The notes under the pieces: generated by a model
What the model saw: the letters and a program-made list of their open reading frames with translations, nothing else
Told to the model about the DNA's origin: nothing
Databases searched by the model: none
Assembly: GCA_036258175.1 (NCBI GenBank)
Contig: DATAEE010000327.1
Span: forward strand, 1-33,094
Source of the DNA: DATAEE01 sp036258175
Lineage (GTDB): Bacteria; Acidobacteriota; Vicinamibacteria; Vicinamibacterales; 2-12-FULL-66-21
DNA: 33,094 bases
Reading direction: 5' to 3'
Program-made: the position numbers and the translations under genes
Shown here: positions 21,924 through 30,406 of the stretch, in pieces
Layout: every line of letters begins with the position of its first letter
Position numbering within the stretch: the first letter of the stretch is position 1

Positions 21924-22304
21924 GTGGCCGAATCCGATGTGATGGCGCGCCTTGCCGAGATTGAGGCCCAGATCCAGGAGCTCAAGGCGATCCAGGATCT
22001 GTTGCTCCGCCTGGCCTCGACGACCAGGCCGCTCGCGGGGCTACTCGAGTACTACGGCGCGAACGAAACCAAAGAGCACGCGCTCTACAAGTTTCTCGAC
22101 GAGCTCGTCGAGCTGACGCGAGCGCCGAAACACCGGCACCCGACCTTTGCGGTGTTCAAGGTCCGTCTCGGCGAGCTCTTTCCGGAGCTGCGCGGGGACA
22201 AGCAGTTCGTGCAACTCATCATCGATACGCTCAGGGTTGAGCGTCCCGCGTACCGGGAGCTGCACCGCTACATGACCAGTCACGGATGGCCGGTGTGGGA
22301 CTGA
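21924..22304 (+). CDS. Small hypothetical protein with N-terminal coiled coil
   Basis: A 126-residue protein from GTG 21924, chosen for AGGAG at 21914-21918; the frame is open to 21801 but only through the repeat element. Residues about 5-30 (VMARLAEIEAQIQELKAIQDLLLRL) have a heptad pattern suited to a coiled coil. The rest is helical, with a charged segment TKEHALYKFLDELVELTRAPKHRHPTFAVFKVRLGELFPELRGD and an aromatic end, MTSHGWPVWD. There is no signal peptide or membrane helix. I do not recognise the family. It is flanked by a strong hairpin downstream, so it seems to be a single-gene unit. Confidence 0.72.
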   Translation: MAESDVMARLAEIEAQIQELKAIQDLLLRLASTTRPLAGLLEYYGANETKEHALYKFLDELVELTRAPKHRHPTFAVFKVRLGELFPELRGDKQFVQLIIDTLRVERPAYRELHRYMTSHGWPVWD

Positions 22305-22321
22305 GAATTGCGCGGAATATC

Positions 22322-22360
22322 GCCGCCGCGCTCGCCCCGAGTTGGGCGAGACGCGGCGGC
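22322..22360. terminator. Bidirectional terminator-like hairpin
   Basis: GCCGCCGCGCTCGCCC (22322-22337) pairs with GGGCGAG-A-CGCGGCGGC (22344-22360), giving a 16-bp stem with one bulged A and a 6-nt loop. It lies between convergent genes ending at 22304 and 22378. No T-tract follows on either strand, so it may act as a rho-independent-like barrier or an mRNA 3' stabiliser. Confidence 0.6.
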
Positions 22361-22377
22361 AATGAGAAAGGCAGGCG

Positions 22378-23466
22378 CTATTTCACGTACCAGTGACCCG
22401 AGACCGAGATGCCGATCCGGTCGCGTTCGAAACCGGTGAATGACTCGGGGCGCCAGTAGTAGCCGACATCTGCGCTCAGCGTGAACTTCGGCACGCTGGG
22501 GAACGTGAACTCGGCCCCGCCGAATCCCTGCCAGCCGAATCCGTTCTTCGTCGAATCGGTGACGCCCGGAGTGATGTTGCGGAGGCTGTCGCGAACGAAC
22601 GTGACACCTCCACCGAAATACGGCCGCAACCAGAGATAGTCGGTCAGACGATCGCGCAGCGAGTAGAGCAGGCTGGGCGCGATCTGCAGCGACGCCACTT
22701 CGCCCGGCGCCGTCAGGCTCGTCTGCGAGGAATGCGAGACCGTCATCTGGAAACTCGGTTGACCGCGAGACCACGTTCGCACCGTCCCGCCGAAGCCGAC
22801 CGGCGAGGCGCCCATCAGGTTGCCGCCGAGCCCGATGAAGTGCGAAGGCGGCTGAACGTACTGGGGCGGCATCGGTGTCACCTGCGCGTTGAGCGGCGCG
22901 CCTTGGTCGCCGTTTGAAGCCGAAGCCGTCGCGGGTGCGGCGGGAGCGGGTGCCGGTGCCGACGAGCGCGGCGCGGACAATGCTGCGATGCGCCGCGCTT
23001 CCTTCGCACTCTGCGGCTTCGCCGCCGCGGGCTGCGGCTTTGCCGCCGCTGGCGCTGGCTGCGGCTTTGCCGCCGGCTGCGGCCTTGCCGCCGCGGGCTG
23101 CGGCTGTATCGCCGCGGGCTCGGGCTGTGCCGCCGCTGGTTGCTCCTTCGTCGACTTGCGAGCGACCGCGCCCACGCTATCGCGGATGTATGCGCTGGAC
23201 GTCATCGTCCCCGCGCTGAGATGCACGTAGCCGACGCCATCCTCGCCCTCCGGCCACGACACCCTTACCCAGTCACCGAGCTCTCGTGTGACGTCGAGGA
23301 TCGCGCCGCGCTCGGCCGTGCCGATGACGGGGCTACCGACGCTCGGGAACTTGTGAACGTTAGCCGACGCGACGCTCACCTTGATCGCCATCGTCTGCGC
23401 CGAGAGCCACGCGGGGCTCAGGCAGAACGCAACGGCGAACGCCGCAGCCGCAACATGACGAACCAT
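22378..23466 (-). CDS. SH3-domain protein with Pro/Ala-rich linker and outer-membrane beta-barrel
   Basis: A 362-residue exported protein with AGGAGG upstream of its ATG. Residues 1-24 are a signal peptide. About 25-97 form a bacterial SH3 domain (IKVSVASANVHKFPSVGSPVIGTAERGAILDVTRELGDWVRVSW), which in relatives binds peptidoglycan. About 108-200 are a low-complexity linker of PQPAAAKPQPA-type repeats, long enough to cross the periplasm. About 208-362 alternate polar and aromatic residues and end in the aromatic GHWYVK, as in small outer-membrane barrels. The likely job is tethering the outer membrane to the cell wall. The barrel's specific function is unknown. Confidence 0.82.
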   Translation of the reverse strand: MVRHVAAAAFAVAFCLSPAWLSAQTMAIKVSVASANVHKFPSVGSPVIGTAERGAILDVTRELGDWVRVSWPEGEDGVGYVHLSAGTMTSSAYIRDSVGAVARKSTKEQPAAAQPEPAAIQPQPAAARPQPAAKPQPAPAAAKPQPAAAKPQSAKEARRIAALSAPRSSAPAPAPAAPATASASNGDQGAPLNAQVTPMPPQYVQPPSHFIGLGGNLMGASPVGFGGTVRTWSRGQPSFQMTVSHSSQTSLTAPGEVASLQIAPSLLYSLRDRLTDYLWLRPYFGGGVTFVRDSLRNITPGVTDSTKNGFGWQGFGGAEFTFPSVPKFTLSADVGYYWRPESFTGFERDRIGISVSGHWYVK

Positions 23467-23529
23467 TTCGATACCTCCTGACGACGCTGTTTCCGGCGCC
23501 GCTCACGCCGAAATACGAACCGAGGGCCC

Positions 23530-23549
23530 GGATGACGCTTCTGTCATCC
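23530..23549 (-). promoter_or_regulatory. 7-bp perfect inverted repeat in the leader of the SH3-barrel gene
   Basis: GGATGAC (23530-23536) and GTCATCC (23543-23549), with a 6-bp spacer, lie about 65-80 bp upstream of the SH3-barrel start. They sit within a 177-bp gap between that gene and the zinc-ribbon gene on the same strand. It could be an operator or a leader hairpin. Nothing else definite is seen in the gap besides the AGGAGG ribosome site. Confidence 0.35.
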
Positions 23550-23643
23550 GCCGAATAGCGTCCGGGCGCTGAATCCGGCCCGTATCTCGCGGTGCCAGTG
23601 ATCAAAGCAAATGGCGTGCTTTCCCGCCGCACGCCGGCGTCAG

Positions 23644-23865
23644 TTACCGTTCCGAATTTGCGGAGTGAGGATCGTGATCGGCGGGAGTCGAGCGAACGTA
23701 CCCTCGGCACTCGAGTACGGGAAGACGGGGATATCTGGGGAAGCTCGGATCGACCTCGGAGAGCTTGCAGAGATAGAACGTCGATCCGTGAGACGACACG
23801 ACCATTCGCGCGTGCCGGCAATCGTCGCAGAGTCCCGCGCGCGCCCCGGATGGAGCGTCGTCCAT
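23644..23865 (-). CDS. Small four-cysteine putative zinc-ribbon protein
   Basis: A 73-residue protein from ATG 23865. Cysteines at 13, 16, 33 and 53 are arranged as CxxC-x16-C-x19-C within GLCDDCRHARMVVSSHGSTFYLCKLSEVDPSFPRYPRLPVLECRGY. This compact pattern suggests a structural zinc site. The C-terminal tail is charged and probably disordered. The frame is open to 23958, but that part overlaps the VWFA gene end and has no cysteine pattern. No function can be assigned. It lies 17 bp after the VWFA gene on the same strand and may be co-transcribed with it. Confidence 0.75.
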   Translation of the reverse strand: MDDAPSGARAGLCDDCRHARMVVSSHGSTFYLCKLSEVDPSFPRYPRLPVLECRGYVRSTPADHDPHSANSER

Positions 23866-23882
23866 CGGACTATTGTGCGTGA

Positions 23883-24818
23883 TTAGCCGCCGAAGTAGCC
23901 GTTCCGCGCTTTGACGACGGCCGATGGGTGTTTGACGCGGACGTCGAGCCGCCGCCATTCGGGGGAGTTGGCCGCCTCGATGGCGAGGACGTACTGCTGG
24001 CGCAGTTCGCCGACGAGGCTCGTCGCCACGAAGACGGTTTCGGTGAACGTACTAGCGAATACGAGCTGGCCGCCGGTCCACTCCGCCAGATCCCGGAGGT
24101 CCGCCGCTTCGGAGGGCGTACTGCGCTCGGTCGCTTCCAGCATCGCGCGATGATCGACCGACGGAACGGTGGCGACGATGTAGACCGGCACATCGATCGA
24201 GCTTGCGAGCCCGGATACCTCGGACGCCGTCAGCCTGCTGCTGGTGTCGGTACCGTCGGTGAGGACGATGATGGCCTTGTGAGTGGCGGACCGGGCGGCG
24301 AGCTTCCGCGCCGTCTCGGCGGTGGCGTCATAGAGAGACGTCGAACCGAAAGGCTCGAAGGTGCTCAACGCTCCGCGGAGCTGCGACAGGTCGCTGGTGA
24401 ACTCCTGCCGCACGTGGAGTTCCGAGTCGAACGCGAACAGGGCCACTTCATCCCCGGTACGCAGCTGGGACAAGATCGAGTCATACGCCTGGCGGGCCAT
24501 GTCGATCTTGTAGGCGATGCTCATGCTGCCGCTCATGTCGACGAGGATCGCCAGACTGATCGGCGACCGGAGATCCGCGCGCAGCGAAAGGATTGGCCGG
24601 ACCTGGCCGTTGTCCCGCACTTCGAAATCGACCGGGCGGAGGCCTTTCATGGGTCGGCCCTTGTTGTCGCGAACGGAGGCCTGGATCGTGACGAGATCCA
24701 CCGAGCTGCGGAATAGCTTTTGAGATTCGCCGGACACCGGCTGCGCAGACTGCGCCGCCAGTCCCACGGGAATGAGGACGAGCACCGCTATCAAGAACCG
24801 GCCGAGTACTCGGGCCAT
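23883..24818 (-). CDS. Secreted VWFA-related domain protein
   Basis: A 311-residue protein from ATG 24818, with GAGGGAA upstream; the longer frame to 24881 lacks a signal. Residues 1-22 are a signal peptide. About 38-80 form the small beta domain typical of the acidobacterial VWFA-related family (VDLVTIQASVRDNKGRPMKGLRPVDFEVRDNG). The von Willebrand A domain follows with its metal site: DMSGS (94-98), a Thr in GSTSLYDA, and LTDGTD. It ends VRVKHPSAVVKARNGYFGG, the usual family end. Such proteins bind partners through the metal site in the periplasm or outside; the ligand is unknown. TATCAT on the minus strand (plus 24929-24934) may be its -10. Confidence 0.9.
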   Translation of the reverse strand: MARVLGRFLIAVLVLIPVGLAAQSAQPVSGESQKLFRSSVDLVTIQASVRDNKGRPMKGLRPVDFEVRDNGQVRPILSLRADLRSPISLAILVDMSGSMSIAYKIDMARQAYDSILSQLRTGDEVALFAFDSELHVRQEFTSDLSQLRGALSTFEPFGSTSLYDATAETARKLAARSATHKAIIVLTDGTDTSSRLTASEVSGLASSIDVPVYIVATVPSVDHRAMLEATERSTPSEAADLRDLAEWTGGQLVFASTFTETVFVATSLVGELRQQYVLAIEAANSPEWRRLDVRVKHPSAVVKARNGYFGG

Positions 24819-24941
24819 GATCGTTCCCTCGTGTATCGGACGCGCACGCCCCGCGCGACAGCGCCCGCCTGGCGAAGACACGAGCCGCCTATTTCAGTGC
24901 CAGCCAGCTGAGTTGTGGGGGACGACCTATGATAGCAGAGT

Positions 24942-26903
24942 TTAGTCTCCCGCCGTCAACCGGCGGCGCGCGAGCAGCACGTCGCTTTCATCGCCCAGCA
25001 GGTACAAAACGGTACCTTCGTCGACGCGCAGGTCTGCGGGAGGCGAAGGCCGATGACGCGTCCCCTGGCGGATCGCTATGACCAGCGCGCCGGTCGTCGC
25101 GCGAAGATTGATGTCCGCGAGAGTTCGTCCGATGGCCCAGTCTCCGGCCTGAAGCTGATGGCTTGCGATCGGCGTGTGCCTGATCTCCGGCGGGAGCGCC
25201 TCGAGGGGGCTCGTCGGGGCGCGGACCCGTCGAATCGCGGTGGAGTCCCGGCGGAACCCGTCGAGCAGCACTTCGATCGCGTTGCCGGGGACGTCGAGCC
25301 GGGCAAGAAGCTGCGCCAGCACTTCCAGCGACGCCTCCAGTTCCTCGGCGACCGCCACGGTCGTCCCCATCCTCACCAGCGAATCCGCTTCGGCGCGGTA
25401 GCGGGTTCGCACCACGATCGGAACGGTCGGCGACAGGGCTCGCGCGGCGATCACGAGATGGGCTGACGCGTGCGGGTCGCTGATGACGGCGACAATCGCT
25501 CGCGCGCGTTCGACGCCTGCGCCGCGCAGGGCATCCGGGCTCGTCGCATCTCCGAAGAAAATGGCCTCCCCGTCGCGGCGTCCGCGCCTGACCGTCGCGC
25601 CGTTCAACTCAAGGATCAGATACGGTACGCCAAGGTCTCGAAGCGCCTGGGCCACGAGCTGCCCGCCGAGGCCGAACCCGACGATGATCACGTGGTCCGA
25701 GAGGTGCGGCATTTCAGATTGCAGATCCGCCGACGCGACGTGCCTCGCGGCGCCGGCGACCCACGCGGCGACGCGCGGCGCGATCGCCAGCATCGTCGGC
25801 GTCAGCACCATCGTCGCAATGCTGGCGGCAAGCAGGATCTGCCACTCGTCCGGTGACAACAGGCCGAGATCCAGACCGGCTCGACCCAGGATGAAGGAGA
25901 ACTCGCCGATCTGCGAGAGACCGATGCCCGCTGTCACGGCGACGCGTAGCGGCGTCGCGACGACCCAGAGCGCGCCCGTTGCGACGACGGCCTTCACGAG
26001 CACGATGGTCATCGTCACGGCCAGCACTATCGGCAGCATCCGGAAGACGAGAGTGACGTCGACCAGCATGCCGAGCGAGATGAAGAAGAGCCCGGACAGG
26101 ATGTCCCGCAGCGGTCGGATGTCGGCGAACGCCTGATGGCTGAACTCGCTTTCGGCGAGCACGAGGCCGCCGAGAAATGCGCCCAGCGCCATCGAGATTC
26201 CCAACAGCGAGCTGATCCAGGCGGTGCCGATGCTGGCGAGAACCACCGCCAGCGTGAACGCTTCCTGCCGTCCGCTGCGCGACACGATCCCGAGCAGCTT
26301 CGGGAGGACGAAACGGCTGACGCCGGCCACCGCGCCAATCACCACGAGAGCGCGGAGCAGCACCATTGGGATCGCGCTGATCGGCGTTCGGCCCGAGAGA
26401 ATGGGCACCAGGAGCAGGAGTCCGACGATGCACAGGTCCTGAAAGAGCAGGATGCCGACCATCAACCGACCGTGCGGGGCATCGAGCTGGTTCCGGGCGC
26501 TCAACTCGTTCAGGACGATCGCCGTGCTCGAGAGCCCGACGAAGAAGCCCACGAACAGTCCGACGCGCCACGACTCCATGGGCGCGAGCAGGAGGACGAA
26601 CGCGATCGCCGTGCCGACGATCTGCAGCGTGCCGCCACTGAGGACGGTCTTCCAGATTCGGCGGATCTCTCCGAGTGAGAAATCGAGTCCCACCGTGAAG
26701 AGCAGCAGCACGATACCGATTTCAGACAGGGTGTTGACGTCTTCCGGCGTGCGCACGAACCGGAACCCGAACGGGCCCGCCACGACGCCCGCGGCAATGA
26801 GCGCCACGATCTGCGGAATGCGCACCCGCGCGAGCACGACGATGAAGAGCAGCGCCAGCGCGTAGGTGAGGACCAGGGCCGGGAGCAGCGGGTGCGCGGG
26901 CAT
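24942..26903 (-). CDS. CPA2-family cation:proton antiporter with TrkA-N and TrkA-C domains (KefB/YbaL-like)
   Basis: A 653-residue inner-membrane protein. Residues about 5-385 hold about 12 hydrophobic helices of the Na+/H+ exchanger fold, with the family motifs IGIVLLLFTVGLDFSLGEIRRIW and GAFLGGLVLAESEFSHQ. Residues about 400-520 form a cytosolic NAD-binding TrkA-N (RCK) domain with the VIIVGFGLGGQLVAQAL dinucleotide motif. About 565-650 match TrkA-C (LQAGDWAIGRTLADINLRATTGALVIAIRQ). It exchanges K+ or Na+ for protons under control of nucleotide binding. The start ATG has TACACT 5 bp upstream on the minus strand and no ribosome site. It is divergent from the kinase-led operon across only 37 bp. 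Confidence 0.93.
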   Translation of the reverse strand: MPAHPLLPALVLTYALALLFIVVLARVRIPQIVALIAAGVVAGPFGFRFVRTPEDVNTLSEIGIVLLLFTVGLDFSLGEIRRIWKTVLSGGTLQIVGTAIAFVLLLAPMESWRVGLFVGFFVGLSSTAIVLNELSARNQLDAPHGRLMVGILLFQDLCIVGLLLLVPILSGRTPISAIPMVLLRALVVIGAVAGVSRFVLPKLLGIVSRSGRQEAFTLAVVLASIGTAWISSLLGISMALGAFLGGLVLAESEFSHQAFADIRPLRDILSGLFFISLGMLVDVTLVFRMLPIVLAVTMTIVLVKAVVATGALWVVATPLRVAVTAGIGLSQIGEFSFILGRAGLDLGLLSPDEWQILLAASIATMVLTPTMLAIAPRVAAWVAGAARHVASADLQSEMPHLSDHVIIVGFGLGGQLVAQALRDLGVPYLILELNGATVRRGRRDGEAIFFGDATSPDALRGAGVERARAIVAVISDPHASAHLVIAARALSPTVPIVVRTRYRAEADSLVRMGTTVAVAEELEASLEVLAQLLARLDVPGNAIEVLLDGFRRDSTAIRRVRAPTSPLEALPPEIRHTPIASHQLQAGDWAIGRTLADINLRATTGALVIAIRQGTRHRPSPPADLRVDEGTVLYLLGDESDVLLARRRLTAGD

Positions 26904-26940
26904 GCGTTAGTGTAGTCGTATAATCCGGCCGGTTTCCCTC
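26904..26940. promoter_or_regulatory. 37-bp divergent promoter between antiporter and kinase operon
   Basis: A consensus TATAAT (26919-26924) faces right, 16 bp before the kinase ATG, giving a leader of about 10 nt without a Shine-Dalgarno site. TACACT faces left (plus 26909-26914), ending 5 bp before the antiporter ATG. The two -10 regions are 4 bp apart, so one polymerase would block the other. No -35 consensus is seen for either. Confidence 0.5.
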
Positions 26941-29586
26941 ATGCCGCTCAGCTCAGGCACTCGTGTCGGTCCCTACGAGATTGTCGGCGTCCTCGGCGCC
27001 GGCGGCATGGGAGAGGTCTATCGCGGCCGGGACGTCCGCCTGGGACGTGACGTCGCGATCAAGATCCTGCCGATCGAGTTTCGCAGCGATCGCGACCGAC
27101 TGCTTCGGTTCGAGCAGGAGGCGCGTGCGACGGCCGCTCTGAACCATCCGCACATCCTCGCCCTGCACGACATCGGCGAGCACAACGGTCTCAACTATCT
27201 GGTCTCGGAGCTCCTCGAAGGGGAGACGCTCCGCGAGCAGCTGACCGGGCCGTCGCCGCGGCGGCTGCCGATGCGCAAAGCGATCGAGTACGCCACGCAG
27301 ATTGCGCGCGGGCTGGCGGCGGCGCACGACAAAGGCATCGTCCACCGCGATCTGAAGCCTGACAACATCTTTGTGACGCCGAGCGGACAGGTGAAGATCC
27401 TCGATTTCGGCATCGCGAAGCTCGCACAGCCCCAATCGGCCGCCGCCGCCGTCACCGGCACGCTCGACACCAACCCGGGCGAGGTGCTCGGGACCGTCGG
27501 CTACATGTCGCCTGAACAGGTGCGCGGCCAGCAGACCGATCATCGGACCGACATCTTTTCATTCGGCGCGCTGCTGTACGAGATGCTCTCGGGCCGCCAC
27601 GCCTTCGAGGGTGAGTCGCGCGCCGACACGATCACGGCGGTTCTCAACGAGCATCCTCCGCCGCTGCCGGCGACCGACGCGCAGCTGGCGCCGGGTCTGC
27701 GGCGGATCGTCGATCGCTGCCTCGAGAAGAATCCCGGAGCGAGGTTTCAGTCAGCCCACGATCTGGGGTTTGCGCTGGAAGGACTGTCGTCGCAGTCCGA
27801 TGCGATCGCGGCAATGCCGGCGCGTGGTCCCCGGCTGGCGGCGTGGCTGCCGTGGACCGTCGCGGCAGTCGCGACGCTCGGATTGCTCGTCGCTGCGGCG
27901 GTTGCCTACCGATCCTCACGCCGTGCACCCGAGACGGCGACGCCGATACGGTTTCAGGTCACGCCGCCGGGGACGGCGACCACGTTTTCAGCGACCGCGA
28001 ACTTCCTTTCGGTGTCGCCGGACGGGCGCCACATCGCGTTCGTGTCTGCAAACGATGCCGGGACACCCATTCTGTGGCTCCGGTCGCTCGATTCGCTCGA
28101 GGCCCGTCCGATCGCCGGCACCGACGGCGCGCGGCAGCCGTTCTGGTCGCCGGACAGTCAGTCCATTGCGTACTTCGCGTTCGGTACGCTGCGACGGGTG
28201 GCCGTGAGCGGGGGTCCCACACAGACACAGACGTTGGCTGATGCGTCGGCGGTGCCGACCGGGGGCTCGTGGAGCCCCGAGGGTGTAATTGTGTTCTCGA
28301 GCCTGTCCGCATCGGTCATGCGCGTCGCGGCAGCCGGCGGCGAGCGGTCCAGACCGGTCACGACGATCAGCGCGGCCGAGCGGGGCGATACCCATTCGTA
28401 TCCAGAGTTCCTGCCCGATGGCCGACGATTCCTGTACTACGTCCGCAGCGCGAACCCCGATCGCGCCGGTATCTACGTGAAGTCGCTCGACGCCGACGAT
28501 GCGCGCCGGATCATCGATACCGCGTCGAATGTCAGGTACGTCCCGCCCGGATACCTGATCTACGCGCGCAGCGGCGTGCTGATGGCGCAGCCGTTTGATC
28601 CGGACCGTGCGGTCGCAACTGCCAGTGCTATTCCAATCGCCGACCGTGTCGATCAATTTCCCGAGACAGGCCTTGCCGCGTTCAGCGTATCCGCGGCCGG
28701 CGTCCTTGCCTACCGCGGATCGGCGGACACGGCGTTGAGCCGTCTGGTCTGGTTCGATCGGACAGGCAATCGTCTTGGAGAAATCGGCGAGCCGCGCCCC
28801 TACCGGAATCCGCGTCTGTCGCCGGACGGCGCGCGGGTCGCCGTCGAGCTCGTCGACCGGGTCGGGAATCGCGATATCTGGTTGATGGATGTCGCGCGCG
28901 GCGTGCCAGCGCGGTTCACGTTCGACACCGGCCGCGACGCGGCGCCGGTCTGGTCAGCCGACGGGAAGACGATCGCCTGGCAGGGAAACATCGCGATGTT
29001 GATGAAGGATTCGAGCGGCACGCGACCCGAGGAGCGCGTGAAGGACGAGCCCTGGATTCCGGACGACTGGCTGCCGGACGGCAGCGGTCTCATCTGTCAT
29101 CCGAACGCGCCGCTCCAGATCGTGACCATCCCGATGGCGGGGACCGACCGCACGCCACAAGTCGTCGTCGAGGGCCGGACCATTACGACACAGGGGCGCA
29201 TGTCGCCGGACGGGCGCTGGATTGCGTTCGCCAGCAGCGATTCGGGTCGATTCGAGGTCTACGTCCAGAACTTTCCGAAACCGGCCGGACGGTGGCAGGT
29301 CTCGACCGATGGAGGCCTGCAGCCAAAGTGGCGATCCGACGGCAAGGAGCTGTACTACCTGGGCCTCGACAGCCGCTTAATGGCTGTCCCCGTCGCGCTT
29401 GGCGCGCTCGCCGAGGTCGGGAAGCCGGCGCCGCTCTTCACAACCCGCGTCGAACCGACGACCGGCCTGGTGTGGCACCAGTATGACGTCACCCGCGACG
29501 GGCAGCGGTTCCTGATCAACACACCGGAGATCACCAAGTCGGCGGTGACGGTTGTGCTGAACTGGCCGGCGCTCCTGAAGGAGTAG
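26941..29586 (+). CDS. Transmembrane Ser/Thr protein kinase with PD40/TolB-like propeller
   Basis: An 881-residue protein. The cytosolic Hanks kinase covers about 12-280: GAGGMG (19-24), Lys41 in VAIK, HRDLKPDN with Asp137, DFG at 155-157 and SPE at 190-192, all intact. A membrane helix lies at about 301-323 (AWLPWTVAAVATLGLLVAAAVAY). The outer part holds at least six PD40-type repeats (SPDGRHIAFVS, SPDSQSIAYF, LPDGRRFLYYV, SPDGARVAVEL, SADGKTIAWQG, SPDGRWIAFAS), forming a periplasmic beta-propeller. This is the common acidobacterial receptor-kinase layout: the propeller senses and the kinase signals. Its stop is 4 bp before the SIR2-like gene, so it heads that operon and may control it. Confidence 0.94.
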   Translation: MPLSSGTRVGPYEIVGVLGAGGMGEVYRGRDVRLGRDVAIKILPIEFRSDRDRLLRFEQEARATAALNHPHILALHDIGEHNGLNYLVSELLEGETLREQLTGPSPRRLPMRKAIEYATQIARGLAAAHDKGIVHRDLKPDNIFVTPSGQVKILDFGIAKLAQPQSAAAAVTGTLDTNPGEVLGTVGYMSPEQVRGQQTDHRTDIFSFGALLYEMLSGRHAFEGESRADTITAVLNEHPPPLPATDAQLAPGLRRIVDRCLEKNPGARFQSAHDLGFALEGLSSQSDAIAAMPARGPRLAAWLPWTVAAVATLGLLVAAAVAYRSSRRAPETATPIRFQVTPPGTATTFSATANFLSVSPDGRHIAFVSANDAGTPILWLRSLDSLEARPIAGTDGARQPFWSPDSQSIAYFAFGTLRRVAVSGGPTQTQTLADASAVPTGGSWSPEGVIVFSSLSASVMRVAAAGGERSRPVTTISAAERGDTHSYPEFLPDGRRFLYYVRSANPDRAGIYVKSLDADDARRIIDTASNVRYVPPGYLIYARSGVLMAQPFDPDRAVATASAIPIADRVDQFPETGLAAFSVSAAGVLAYRGSADTALSRLVWFDRTGNRLGEIGEPRPYRNPRLSPDGARVAVELVDRVGNRDIWLMDVARGVPARFTFDTGRDAAPVWSADGKTIAWQGNIAMLMKDSSGTRPEERVKDEPWIPDDWLPDGSGLICHPNAPLQIVTIPMAGTDRTPQVVVEGRTITTQGRMSPDGRWIAFASSDSGRFEVYVQNFPKPAGRWQVSTDGGLQPKWRSDGKELYYLGLDSRLMAVPVALGALAEVGKPAPLFTTRVEPTTGLVWHQYDVTRDGQRFLINTPEITKSAVTVVLNWPALLKE

Positions 29587-29590
29587 ACGA

Positions 29591-30406
29591 GTGGCGTATC
29601 ACGAAGCGATCGACACGCTCCGCGAGCTGCGCCGTGAGCGGCGCCTGATTCCATTCATCGGCGCGGGGCTGTCGATCCCGCTCCGCCTCCCGTCCTGGTC
29701 GCGGCTGATCGACACGATCGCCAAGCAGCTTGGCTACGACCCCGAGGTCTACAAACTCAACGGGACGAAGCTGCAGCTCGCCGAATACTATGTCGCGGTC
29801 AAAGGCAGCATCGGGCCGCTCCGCAGCGAGATGGATCGCCTATTCAACCCGCCAGACGACGCCATCATCGCGTCCGAGACGCATTCGCTGCTGGTCGATC
29901 TGCGCCTGCCGGTGATCTACACGACCAATTACGATCGCATCATCGAGCGAGCGTTCGAGCTGAAAGGCGTCCCGTGCCACACGGTCGCCAACATCGACGA
30001 CATGGCGGCCGCCCCTCCCGAAACGGAGGCGACGCAGGTCGTAAAATTTCACGGCACGTTCAGCGACGATGCGAGCCTGGTGCTGACCGAGTCGAGCTAC
30101 TTCGACCGGCTGGAGTTCGAATCGGCGATCGATATCCGCCTGCGCTCCGACACGCTCGGACGCACCCTGCTGTTTCTCGGTTACTCTCTCGACGACGTCA
30201 ACATCCGCTATCTGTTGTATCGATTGCACAAGCTCCGTAACGCGGCGAAGCGCGATCCGGATCGCGCCCCGAGCGCGTACCTGACGGCCTTCGGCGCCGG
30301 CGAAGTGCAGCGAACGCTACTGGCGCAATGGGACGTCAAGGTGATCGAACTGGATCCGCTGGACAAGACCCGCAGCGTCGCCGACTTCCTGAAGTCGCTG
30401 TCATGA
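29591..30406 (+). CDS. SIR2-like domain protein (putative NAD-consuming effector)
   Basis: A 271-residue cytosolic protein from GTG 29591, with AAGGAG (29578-29583) at ideal spacing. SIR2-family NAD-binding motifs are present: PFIGAGLSIPLRLPSW (21-36), YTTNYDR with Asn113, VVKFHGTF with His154, and LLFLGYSLDDVNIRYLL near 193-209. This matches the SIR2_2 group, which lacks the zinc-binding cysteines of protein deacetylases. It is used as an NAD+ hydrolase in several anti-phage systems, for example Thoeris ThsA and DSR proteins. The domain fills the whole protein with no attached sensor, so activation must come from partners. Its stop overlaps the next start (ATGA). Confidence 0.88.
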   Translation: MAYHEAIDTLRELRRERRLIPFIGAGLSIPLRLPSWSRLIDTIAKQLGYDPEVYKLNGTKLQLAEYYVAVKGSIGPLRSEMDRLFNPPDDAIIASETHSLLVDLRLPVIYTTNYDRIIERAFELKGVPCHTVANIDDMAAAPPETEATQVVKFHGTFSDDASLVLTESSYFDRLEFESAIDIRLRSDTLGRTLLFLGYSLDDVNIRYLLYRLHKLRNAAKRDPDRAPSAYLTAFGAGEVQRTLLAQWDVKVIELDPLDKTRSVADFLKSLS

